Part shown: in pieces, positions 37,010 to 48,178 of the stretch
Position numbering within the stretch: position 1 is the stretch's first letter
Layout of the letters: the number at the start of each line of letters is the position of its first letter
Origin: Montifringilla adamsi
Taxonomy: Eukaryota > Chordata > Aves > Passeriformes > Passeridae
Direction of reading: 5' to 3'
Assembly: GCA_017590115.1 (NCBI GenBank)
Contig: JAGGNK010011114.1
Location: 4,703,733 to 4,767,732, forward strand
Length of the DNA stretch: 64,000 nucleotides
Program-made: the position numbers and the translations under genes
The notes under the pieces: model-generated
The model's database searches: none
What the model was told of the DNA's origin: nothing
Seen by the model: only the letters and a program-made list of their open reading frames with translations

Positions 37010-37393
37010 CTCTAGATGTGGTCATCTCAACCAGCAATGTGTCTGTGACCGAAAGAGACTCCCTGGATCTTACATGCAACATCACAACAGACAGAAGTGG
37101 TATTTTCCAAGCAGAGGTGATGTGGTATTTTTCTGCATCACCTGATGACACCTTGTCAGATGCTCAGCTCCTGCTGAGCATGGACCACGATTCTGTTGTC
37201 AGTGATTCAACTCTCATCAGCCTCAGCCATGTGGACAGGAACTCCTATCGCCTCTTGGTGCGAGATGTGGATGTGGAGGACTCCGGCTACTACTTCTGTG
37301 AAGCTGCTATCTGGGTGCCACTGCACAATGGGAGCTGGCATAAGGTGGTGGAGAGGACCTCTGCACCAGTCAGTGTGGTGGTGACAGCACTGG
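37010..37393 (+). CDS. PTGFRN: PTGFRN exon 4: Ig-like domain 3
   Basis: The exon encodes residues 284-411 (384 nt, phase 1). Cysteines C306 and C380 pair across the domain, W322 is the core tryptophan, and the F-strand reads D374-S-G-Y-Y-F-C. Sequons are N293-V-S, N307-I-T and N390-G-S, the first two and the last matching positions in human (N-V-S, N-I-T, N-R-S). The segment L-D-L-T-C-N-I-T-T-D-R is identical to human. The acceptor is ctctctttccaag|CTCTAG and the donor CACTGG|gtgagt. Codon usage is less GC-rich than in exon 3. Confidence 0.96.
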
Positions 37394-40300
37394 GTGAGTG
37401 ATTGTGCTGTCAGACTTCATGGGTAACATATCCCTCAGTGCTTGGCCCCGTCAGAAAAGGGAGAGTACCTTGCAGAATCTCTTCTGCACAAATGTTTCTC
37501 TTGTTTGCATCTATTATCTACGTGTAGGGATCTCTCTCACATATATTTCTCTTTATGCAAATATCCTTAGAAGTAAAGTTACCTGGGAGAATTACTAAAA
37601 ATGAAACTCCAGTAAAACTTCTTAAAAAGCCTATTGTTTTACAGATAGATCTAGATATGTCAGCCTACCCAATCTGTTCTCTAGTTTATTCTTGAGGAGA
37701 TAATAGCTCCAATTTAGTGGCAGTGAAACTCAGGATGTTGTTGCAGAATGGTGTAGGTAAGGTATGCGCACCTGCTAAATTGCACAAGATGTTGATGGTA
37801 TTGGAAGCATGAATGAAGCTGGATGTGAACTGGCAGAGCTGTAGTGCTTGGTGCCTGTTCCCGGGCATCCAGGCCCAAGCCCTTTCAATGTACCCTTTCA
37901 GATCCTCTTGTCATGAGAAACTGGTGGTACTACCCAGTTACAAAGGCAGAGCTCCTCCAACATGAAAGTGCTGAATGAGGCTAGCATATAGAGAGCCTGT
38001 TTTTCAGCAATAAATAGCTGTGCCATAAGGTTAAATCCCATCAACAATGACTTTAAATGTTGCATTTTAGCATTGTGCAGAGCAGCTGAGCCGTGGCCGT
38101 CTCCAAGTACACTTGTAATGTGTACTAAAGTGCACAAGTGATTAATGTCTTCATTTCCTGTCCTCATTCAGCCATTCACATTGCACATTTAACTTGTGTG
38201 TGTTCCCTCCTTTCCCCACTTGTGTGCATGTGCAGTCATGCACGTGTGTTCATGTGTGTACAGATGCACTTGCATGCTTGTGTGCTCCCTTGTCATGCCT
38301 GTAGCTGTAGGACTTCTCTTTACTCTTTCCATTCTAATTTAGCATTATTTGGGAAAAGGAGAAAATAAAATCTGCTTTTCAGCAGATGCAGATGCTTGGT
38401 TGCTAGGGAGAGGGAAAGCAGAATAAATTTTCAGCGTTTGAGGTTTTCAACTGCATCCAGAATTCACCAACTCCTCCTCCTTAATGGAAGTTAAGAGCTC
38501 CTGGAGTATTAAGTCATTGAATTGTCAGTGAGGCTGTTCTTTGACAGCTGACAGAGTGGAGGAATGAGGTTTATCCAGCCAGCCTTTTATTCTTTCTAAA
38601 TCCTCTGTTTGAGTGTCTGTCAGGGTGAAGCGCCTATCTGGAGTGGTGCTATCAAAGAGAAACTCTCTTCTTAGGGTCCTTCTCCTGCCCACAAATAAAC
38701 CACAAGCGATTTTCTGAGAACTTGGGATTCTTGTGGCTTTTTCCTTCTTGTGCTCCTGTCTAGAGAAGTGCATCTGCTTTCATAGTCTTTGTTGCTGTGA
38801 AAATATTAGTTGGTCTTCAATGCCTTCTTTTTGAGGGGAAGGCGTGGCAAAGGGAGAATAGTAAGAGAGTTGTAGAGTGTGAGCAATACATCATGAGGCC
38901 CTGGAGTAAACTACTCTTTTGTGAATGAGAAAGGAAGAGCAATGTAGCTGTAGAATCTAAGGGGCCTTATACCAAAATTGGCATTTGGCCGTCATTAATA
39001 ATCTGTGCTTTGGTTGTACCAAAATTCTGTGCATTTTCTTTTTATTTTGTCTTGCCCTGAAAATGTGCAGAAATCTCCACATGCTCACTGGTAGTAGGTA
39101 CCACAGACTTTGTAAGTGGTGCTTTTATGATTTTATGTTGCCTAATGTCACAGAAACTCACCACCAGTATTACCAGATTCTCTGGGGTCTGGTGTGTATT
39201 ACTGCCCTTGTTCTTGCTAGATACAAGGACACTGGTGAGAGATCTTTTCTGCAGGCTGACATAGAAGCAGCCCAGCTTGTTTGCTACAATTGTTTTTATC
39301 CTTTGCATCTCAAGTCCAAAAGTGCATATGCACACAGAGTTTCCACAGCAGTTCTATTAAGATGCTTTATTATCTTGGCTTGTTGGTGAGCTAAGCCTAA
39401 GTTTTAGCCTTGGATTGCCTTCTTTGTCCCAATTATAGCTTCAGTTAATTGTTTCTAGGAGGGCAAAATGCCAAGTAAAACATAAAGCAGGAAATAAATA
39501 TGTAGTGCTGAATACAGTTAGGCTGTAAAAGCCGTGTGATGAGTATTGGCCGAACAGTTGGGAAGCTGGTCATTTTTCTGAATTATAGTAGACAGCAAGA
39601 CGAAAATATTCTAATACTAGTAAATAAATATGTATTTCCTTTGTGGTGTGAGGTTCTTGCTGTAATCTTTTTCCTTTACTATCTCTGTAGTCTGAGAGAA
39701 AATAGTCATGCGGCTCCCTTATCGCTTTTAGGCTTTGGGCAGCCAGCTATTTCAGATTTAAATACAGCAGCCCCATTCTTAACCCGTGAAACTCAGGTAC
39801 TGATTTTCCAGCCTGAGATATTCCAGCCTCCCAGCTGCACAGTACAGACTTCTCTATTCAGCCTGTGAAGTTTTTTTCTGATCTACACATCTTCACCTCT
39901 TATCCTGCTTAGTATTTATTGACCTAGGTAGTATTTAAACTGCTGGCCTCTGAAATTTACTGTGCTCAGCTCTTGGTGCTGCCTCTGGCCAGTGCCAGTG
40001 GTGTTCTGTATCCCTTGGTTTGGGTGTCTGGGTGGGTGAACTGTTTGGCTGGATTTTATCATTCTTAAACTGTTGTAGAGACACAATGGGATGGTGAAGT
40101 GTGGAAAAGAAGGCTTTTCAAGATTGGAGATGGCCTCTTATCCTGGAGAGATACTGGGAAAATGGGATACTGGAAAACTGGTCAGTCCAAAGCTAGAGGA
40201 TAACCAGTGTCCTACTGCAGGCTGCCCCAGGCATTTGACAGGTGCAAAAAGGGGCTGGCTGGGTTGAAATTGAACCCACAGGTGGGTTCTTGGGGGCATG

Positions 40301-40605
40301 CCTAAAGGAGGGAGTTATTTTGCTCAACAAGATCTATTAGTCCTGATTTTTCTGAAATGGTCTGACTAGACCTATGAAATGGAGTGTCTTGTTTGGAAAT
40401 GTGGGTTTAGGGGTACCTGTGTCAGAGTGGTGCAAGTCTTGAGAACCAGATTCCAACTTCCAAGGTCTTGTAAGAAAAATGCATATTGTGGCACTTAGCT
40501 GGGATGCTAAAACTGGATGTTAGAAGTTAGTGTATCTTTTAAGTCTGACATTTTCTGCCTTCTTGCAGCTCCTAACCTGTTTCTTCCACGTTTCCTCTCC
40601 TGCAG
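37394..40605 (+). other. PTGFRN: Intron 4 (3.2 kb)
   Basis: Donor gtgagt, acceptor tttcctctcctgcag. A closer upstream cttcttgcag at about 40559-40568 is a weaker alternative acceptor that would lengthen exon 5 by 37 nt and shift the frame. No repeat family or second gene is recognised in the interior. Confidence 0.9.
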
Positions 40606-41031
40606 AGCCAGACTATGACGTGTTCCTGAATGCCTCTAAAACACCCAAGTTTTCAGATGACCCCACAGAGCTCAACTGCAGGATCACAAACGTCCAGGAC
40701 ACCGAAGCAAACATCCGCTTCACCGTTTCCTGGTACTACCGGCAGCGCCTGCCCGGGGACGACGTGGTGGCAGAGGAGCTGCTGGCTTCAATGGATGCAG
40801 ACTGGACTCTGCTGCTTGGGGACAGGGGCAGAGAGAGGATTCAGAATGGGGAAATCATCTTGTCTAAAAAGTCTGCTGACACCTTCAGTTTGAGAATCCA
40901 GTGGACTTCAGAGAGTGACCGAGGGGATTATTTCTGTGTCATCTCGGCGTGGAGTAGGCACCGCAACAACAGCTGGGTGAAGAGCAAAGATGTGACTTCT
41001 GCATCTATCAACGTTTTCTGGGCTACACAAG
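40606..41031 (+). CDS. PTGFRN: PTGFRN exon 5: Ig-like domain 4
   Basis: The exon encodes residues 412-553 (426 nt, phase 1). It begins E-P-D-Y, as does the human domain. The disulfide pair is C436/C522 and the core tryptophan is W454 within V-S-W-Y-Y-R. The F-strand reads S515-D-R-G-D-Y-F-C, so an RGD tripeptide occurs at 517-519 (bases 40920-40928) where human has R-G-N. Sequons are N420-A-S and N532-N-S, and N-N-S-W-V-K-S-K-D-V is identical to human. Most of the domain aligns residue for residue, including D-D-P-T-E-L. The acceptor is cctctcctgcag|AGCCAG and the donor ACACAAG|gtagga. Confidence 0.96.
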
Positions 41032-44000
41032 GTAGGAACTTTACACCTGGGTGGCTGAGAATAGGCTTGTCAGCCAGAAGGCCTGCTAATGGGCTTTGGA
41101 AATGGGGTTCTGTGTTGATGAAGGTTTAAAAGCACTGTCAACTTGTGTAAAGGCCCCCTATCTGTGGAGGGGAATAACTGCTTTACATCACTCCTTTATT
41201 TTACATCACCACTTTACCTCTTTTATGCAACAGTTTGGAGTGGAAGTGCAAAAGAAGAGACACCATCAAAGGAGAGATTCCATCAAGCTGCTGAGACCTC
41301 CAGGAGCTGGGCTGGAAGTGGCAGGGGTGGCATCCAGCAGCGTTGCTGTGGTCATTGCCCACTTTTGTGGCTTGGAGTATTGTGGTCTCTTTAGGGTGCA
41401 TCTTGCTGCTAACAGCAGGGTTGTACTGAGGTGAAGAGAAATGTCACTTTGTCTTCTCTGTCTGACAGTCTGGGAGTTGTGGTTTTATTTTTGTCTTCTA
41501 TAATCACGTGTTTAAAAGGCAGTTCTGAGGAAGTTCATGGGCATAGTACTACCAGAGGATCAAAAAATAAGTGGGTAGTCAAACAAAGTAATTCAGTGGT
41601 TTGCTTAGATCTTGACCTTTTTTAGGGAAAAGTGAACTAGCTCTAGTCAGTATTTAACTTATTCTGGGGGCATTTTGAAGGTTAATAGCTACCTGAAGTT
41701 GCTTAACTCTGGTTTAAAATGAGATCTGTGTTTTCTGGATTTGCTGTACAGTGATACTGTTTTGGCTCAGGGTAAAGTCATGCAAGAGGGTCTGTTGGAG
41801 AGCAGCAGAAAGGTTAGGATAACTTAAGATGCAGTGTCTTTGTCAAAAATCTGTGCTTAGCTAAGCTGCATTTATCTTGATAGACTAGTTTAACAGTCTA
41901 GCTTAGGCATCCACAGGCAGAGAACTATATTCCAGAGACAAGCAATTTGAAATAATTTTGAAGTTGTTTAGGGATAATCCCTGAGCAGCAAATTGGAAAT
42001 CTTCTGCTGTGACTCTGCTTCAGTGGAGAGAGAAGTGGTGGGCTGCTTGCTCAGTACTCCGAGCGTGTGGTCCAGGGAAAGGTTTGGGGTTTTTTTTGTG
42101 TTTGTTCGTTTGTAATTTTTTTTACCCCTGAAGCTGACTTCTCCAGCAGGACTGAGAAGTCTCATTAATGCTGGATGTTGGTCACAATTAGTTCAGTGTT
42201 ATGCCACAACACGGAGTGTGTGCATGTGCATGCCAGTGTAATGGATCGTCACCTTCGGAGCAGCTACAGAGACCAGCTGGAGTTGAAAAGTCTCAGCCTG
42301 TGTTGACATTTCTGAGGGAAAACAAACCGTGACAGGTGTGAACATTCCCTCGTTTCTGGTTTTGTTCCAGAAACTCTGCTAATTTTGCAGCACAAATGTA
42401 AATGTTATAGTCCCTGTGCTGAAAAGTACGTTCTGTTGGCAAACCTTGGGGTTGGGGGATTTATTATGTGAAAGTGAGCTTTCCTACAAAAACCTTCCCC
42501 TCCTGAAAAAGGATGTCGTATGTATATGAGATGGGGAGGGCAAAATATGGGTTTGATTTCCCCTTCAGCAGTGCAGCCCCAGATTCCTCTCCCTGTGTGC
42601 TCTGTCCCCTGCCTCATCCTATTCCTGTGAGCTCCAGACTCGGCTGCTGGGAGCCCAGTGCTGTAGCCAGCAGCTATGAAGGAGTTAATCTGCTGCTGCC
42701 TGTGCTCTCTGACTGTTGTTTTGACAAGTATCTCTGGTGATTTGAGTCCCTAACTGCTCCCAGTGCTTATAAAAGCCAGCAGCCAGGCTCCCACGTGTTT
42801 GCCTAAGGAGAGAACAGAAATTTGCCTCTTCCTTGCATAGCTTATGCCTATACAGAGACTTTTCTTCTGTCTATTTCATTGCTTACATCTTCTTTGTTGA
42901 TTTTTAGAGTGCTGCTTTGGGGGAGGATGTTGGAGAAATCTCACTTTGAAAACAATTGTTCTGAGTTTTTGAGAAAGGAGAAATGGGTTTATATTGTGTC
43001 TGTGGGTCTCTCAGCAAAGAGGGGTGTTCAGAGCCTTTATTCAAAATGTAAACATCGTGTAAACATGTAAAAAACCATTTTTTTTGTGCATTGTATAATA
43101 AGTTGTGTGTTTGCCCATTTGAACTTGGGGTTTTATTGTCTCTGTTTTGTATTTTATTCTACAGGGGCCAATAATGCTCACACATCTTTCTGCTTACTCA
43201 GCTTTGCAAATGCAGCCAATTGCTATCATAGATCACCGTTGTTTTTGACATAGTCTGCCTGATAGATTTCTTCCCCTCTTCTACTTCTTCCCCTGCCAAG
43301 GTGACAAAGAAGGCATCTCTGTCTCATCTCAGAAATTAAAAACATCAGTTGTATTATTTTTTGCTTATTTAGAATACAAATTCCAGTCAGTGAAAAGGAG
43401 TGAAACCTTTTTTTTACTAGCTCTGTAAATGATTTTGAACCCAGAAAAAAGTTTGGTAATCTAAAAGATAATTTTCTTTATTTATTTGAATATGAGTTAC
43501 ATTTTGAACACAGATACTGTTTGCATTGAAAAAAAAAATCAATGCTTTTTTCCTAAACCAGTGTTGTCAGCTTCGGATCTGCATGGAGTACTTAGCAGAA
43601 GAAAACATTATCTTTTAATTGAAATTCCAAATCCCAAAGGTACTATTATTTGGGGTTTTGTTAATACTTCTGCCTTTAATTTACAAAATAATTATATTTA
43701 ACATAATATTACTTGTCCTAAATGTTTGCCTAGGCCCTCCCATCACGCTTAATTGGAAGCAAGGGTGCCTTAATCTTTCAGACAGTCCTGCAAATAGAGA
43801 ACAGATAATATTTCTGCCACCTACTTTTCTTTATCATTGCTGATGTATCGCAGACACACAGTTCCCCCCGGGCACAGAAGTCCCCGTGGCACTAAGCTGG
43901 AGCGTGCATGTGCCAGTTTGGCTGTAGGGACAGGAGTTCCTGCAGCCAGGTGTGTGTTCTGTGTTCAGGTGTAGGCTGCAGTGCAGGCTTTGGTGTGCCT

Positions 44001-47000
44001 GCTGTGCTTCCAGAGCTGCTGGGGCTGCACTTGTACCCCGGGGTGTTGTACAGCCACCTCCTGCCATGGCAGAGCTGTCACTGCCTTAATGCCTGCTGCA
44101 TTCCCTGCACTTGCAGCCTTGTCAGTGCACTGGGGGATGAAGGGGCCTTTATGAACACCAAGATTCTTATCAGCAGCCTCAAGCAGCACTGTAAGGCTCC
44201 AACATTGCTGTCAGCCCTGGCCAGTGTGCTGCTTTTCCAGCTGCAGTCAAAGCAGTGCAGGGAAGGTGTTTGCTGTTTATTCTGAAGTCTCCTTGACCTT
44301 GTAGCTGTTGGGCTTCTCTAGAAATTTGCCTGCTGTAGATTAGGTGGAAACTGGTTTCGGTCACTACCCGGGAAGTGCTCTTGAAGCTGAGCACACACTT
44401 TGTGGTAGAAGAGCACCGGGGGAATTACAGTGTGGCTTAACCACTTGGACTGGCCAGTGATGGAAGGCAGAAGCTTGCACTGTCAGGCTCCAAAGTACAG
44501 TTTACTCAAATTTTATTTGAGTAATTTGGCCAGGATTTCTTCTGTTGCTAGCCCTCTGTCTTGGAGTAGTGCCCAGGCTTTGGGTATGGTTTACTTAGGA
44601 ACTCTTCCCCTACTGCTTTCCAGAATAAACTGCAGATTGCAGCCTCCTGTATATGACCAAGCAGGGTGTGTTTTATTGTGCTTTTCATTCACGGAGCTTT
44701 ACAAGAAGGAGATGAGACTCCACATGGGACTGCAGCTGTGTATGCAGACAGGGAAGTGTGTGGAGTAGTGGTCAAGACACACACTGCTTCCTTGGCAATT
44801 CCCAAAAGATTAGAAATGAGACCTTAGCCTGCAGTTCTTGGAAGAAAACATTCATTTGACCTCTCTGGCTCATCTTATGCTGCAAGATCTGATGAGTAAT
44901 TTCTGCTAACACAGGAAACATGAAGAGACCTTCCATTCCCTCTTAATTTTCTGTGCAGATTACTATTATTTCTAATATAAGTGCCAGATCTTTGGGCTGC
45001 CCTCTTTTTCATAATGTGGACTCTTACACACACAGACAGCTACATGCTTTTATAGGTGGGGGTGAAGGAGTGCTAATTACATTTCATCTGCTGCTACTGA
45101 AGGAGAACAATATTGGCACAGAGCCAGCATATTAAGACTGGTGATCCAGGTTTTTCTAGTTGATAGGATATGGAGCCTTTTTGTTGTTGTTGTTTTACTT
45201 TGCTACATATGCAGGTCTCTAATATTATGGCACATACAGAAACATCCCTTTGATCTTTTTTTGCCTTTGTTGCAAAAGGAAATATTCAGCACCTGTAGGT
45301 GATGGGTTGTGTGTCCCCTTCTCTATGCTGTTCTAGATTTCTTATGGTCTAACGAAAGAGGGGGGTGGCTCTGTCTTGTGTGTTCATCCAAACTAAGGAT
45401 CTCAGGGGTTTTTAAAGGTAGAAAAATGCTTTAAAAGAACTTTCATAAGAACATATCTCCTTGTTCTCCATTCAGCATCCTAATTTCTAACCCTTCTGAA
45501 TGCTATCACTGTTCTCCAGCTGCATCTCTGGGCTTCATTTGTTCTCTTCCACATTCTACAAATGGCATTTTTGCTGTTGTTCCATGCTACCGCCACTCCT
45601 TTCTCCTTTTCCTTTAGCAGAAATACTTAATAAAAAGCATTTGCTATTGCCCTCAAATGGAAAAGCAATAAAGGATGTCTAGGAACAAAATTTGCTCTGT
45701 CCTTGTTGGGGACAAGACACTGCCCTTTCTGCTGCTGCCCGACCTGTGGCTCAGGGAGTAGCGGAAGTTAAGGTGTTTGAAGCCCAGGTCATAGGGGGAG
45801 TTATCTCAGCTGTAGCTGAACTGCTCTGAACATGTGAGGGTGTTTAATCTTAAGCACATATACCAGAGACCAAATGTAAGATTTCCTTTCTGGTGCCTAG
45901 GACCCATGATGTGAAGATCAACGATGTAAAGAACATTTAAATAAGGAGGGATTTTTGCCCAGAGCCTCCTCATATGGCCTAGAAAGCAACAATATGTGCC
46001 AGAAAAGTATAACTAGCTGTTTGTGCTTCTGCTTTTGGGACAAAATATAATTGCCTACTATATTCCTAAAAATATGTGAAAAGCTGATTTGTGCTGGGCT
46101 CCTAAATACTGCAGCCGTATGAAAAAGGAAATATCAGAGTCTCATAGACACAGAATGAGGACAAAAAAAATGAATTTCAAGTCTGGAATCTGATATCTGA
46201 TGAGTCTTTTCACAAGGGAGAGGAGAATGACTCTGATGCCATACAACTTCATTTGTGATTGTACCCTGAGTGCCTAAATGTGCAACTCTTGTGTTGTCAT
46301 TTGCTTAGTGGGTGGAAGTGTGAGGGGGGTTTGGTGTGGAGTATCAAATAATTCTGTGCTCAGCTAGACCACTAGAAGCATCTCAGCCTTCACTGCTCCT
46401 GCTGTTTCTTTATATAGCTTTGTACTGTGATCTGCTTTATACAGTACTGATTTAAAGTTGTCATACCGGGTTTCTTATCTTGTGGGCTGTGTTTACTCAT
46501 TGTGAAAACTGCTGCTTGAAGGCAAAACACTGCAAAATGTAATCTTGACAAGTATCTTGTTGCTCTTGTGGGGAGGACATAAATATTACTGCATTTAAGT
46601 TCAGTTTTGGGGAATGTGTTTCAATCTCACCATTGCTTATTTCCCTTTTCCTGAGAAGTTTTGTCTGCATAAAGAGGTTCTGTGGAGCTTTTTAACAGGT
46701 CTACACTCTTTTATTTTTTTTTAATAAAGGAGGGCAGGGAGAATATGGTGCAGCAAAGTCCAGAGAGTTGGACTGGCTGTATTTTTGCAATACTGTCACT
46801 TCTATGTATTCTGCCCCAGCCTCCCCTTCCTTAAGAAAAACCTTGATGTACAGGGTGTCTTTTCATCACAATGCCAGGAAACTAGCAATTCCCTTTCTTT
46901 TTATCTGACTCTGATTTCAGTCACTCCTCATTTTCTCAGTTTCTCACTGTGAGCTTGTATTTTGTGTGTCTTGGAGCTGTGCTCTGAGATGTATAATTTT

Positions 47001-47758
47001 CCTAAACCCTGTAATTAAGGGATTCTTGGGATTGAGGAGACAGTAGAGAATGGAAGGAAACTAAGCAGTAAGTGTTGCTGGAATTCTTGATGTCAAATGG
47101 GAAACGTCAAGGCTTCTGGTAGGCTTGTATGCAAGTAAATGTGTGAGAAGCAAGGGGTGGAAAGACTGACACGGAGGCAGAGGTGTGTGTAAATCTGTAT
47201 GAGGATGCCTGGGGTGGAGACTTCTGTTACCACCAACTTTTGTCATGTGTTTTCAGCTGAGTGTGTCTGGATTGCTGTTAGGGGGGATTTTCAAGGGAAA
47301 TAAAAGATGCTACACTAAGTGCTGCCAATTCAGCGAGTGGCAGCTTTTGTCATTAGTCATGAGTATTTCAGCAGTGCTCTTACTACCCCATCATTGAGGG
47401 TGCTCTTCCAGATCCAGTATAAAACTGGGACTCTGAATCTTGTCTAATATCTTTATTCCTGAATAAAGCAATCCTGGGGATCCTGTCTTGGTTACAAGCT
47501 GTGTATTCTATTATCCTTTCATTATTTGGTGTTTGTTTGAATTTGTGCATCTTGACCCAAACTGTTGTGTGCTTGTGTGTGTGCGCACTGTTGAGTTGTG
47601 TTCTGGGCTGTCCACATGTTTAGATAAATGTGCTGGGATTTGTTCCTCCAAAAAAGAAGCTTTGCCTGTCTGTCATCTTCTAGGTCGAATGGTGCTGCAG
47701 AAATACCCGTGCCTGTTTGTTAACCCTCTCTCGCTGCTTTATTTCCTTCCCTCTTCAG
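41032..47758 (+). other. PTGFRN: Intron 5 (6.7 kb)
   Basis: Donor gtagga, acceptor tttccttccctcttcag. A TATAAAAG site at 42768-42775 and a TATAAAA (47418-47424) / AATAAA (47462-47467) pair occur, but no transcript structure goes with them. A short gttgtt repeat lies near 45182. No mobile element or gene was recognised with confidence. Confidence 0.88.
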
Positions 47759-48178
47759 ATTACACGCTTACAGTGGAGGCGGTGAAATTGAAGCCATTCT
47801 TTGTAGCAGGCCACACCTTTGAGATGACATGCAAGGTGTCCTCCAAGAACATCAAGACGCCGCGCTACTCCGTCCTCATCACAGCTGAGAAGCCCCTCGC
47901 GGACCAGTCGAACCCCAACGGAACCACTCGCATCATCTCCTTGAACCAGGATTCCGTGGTGCGGCTGGAAGACTGGACGGACCAGACCCGTGTGGATGGG
48001 GTGGTCCTGGAGAAGGTCCAGGAGAACGAGTTCCGCTACAGGATGTATCAGACCCAGATCTCTGATGCTGGGCTCTACCGCTGCGTGGTGACCGCCTGGT
48101 CTCCAGGTGGTGGGGGCATGTGGCGTGAAGCAGTGAATGGCTTATCCAACCCTATCCAGATAGACTTCCAGACATCAG
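47759..48178 (+). CDS. PTGFRN: PTGFRN exon 6: Ig-like domain 5
   Basis: The exon encodes residues 554-693 (420 nt, phase 1). It is the most conserved exon in the window: C-K-V-S-S-K-N-I-K, then S-V-V...L-E...W-T-D, R-V-D-G-V-V-L-E-K-V-Q-E and F-R-Y-R-M-Y-Q-T-Q follow human almost exactly. The disulfide pair is C578/C662, and Y590 stands where most V-set domains have the core tryptophan, as in human. One sequon, N607-G-T, is present; the human N-W-T-D sequon is D-W-T-D here (residue 625). The glycine run 670-673 lies in the loop after T-A-W. The acceptor is ttccctcttcag|ATTACA. The donor is ACATCAG|gttggt, weaker than the others in the gene. Confidence 0.96.

Noticed and set aside
42768..42775. 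TATAAAAG as an internal promoter
   Set aside because: No splice-compatible first exon, GC boxes or coding start follows; single TATA matches are expected by chance in an AT-rich intron.
43908..44285. 125-codon cysteine- and leucine-rich frame
   Set aside because: No signal peptide, domain or splice logic; composition fits chance translation of intronic DNA.
47418..47467. TATAAAA plus AATAAA pair suggesting an LTR
   Set aside because: No TG...CA ends, target duplication or family resemblance could be found around it.
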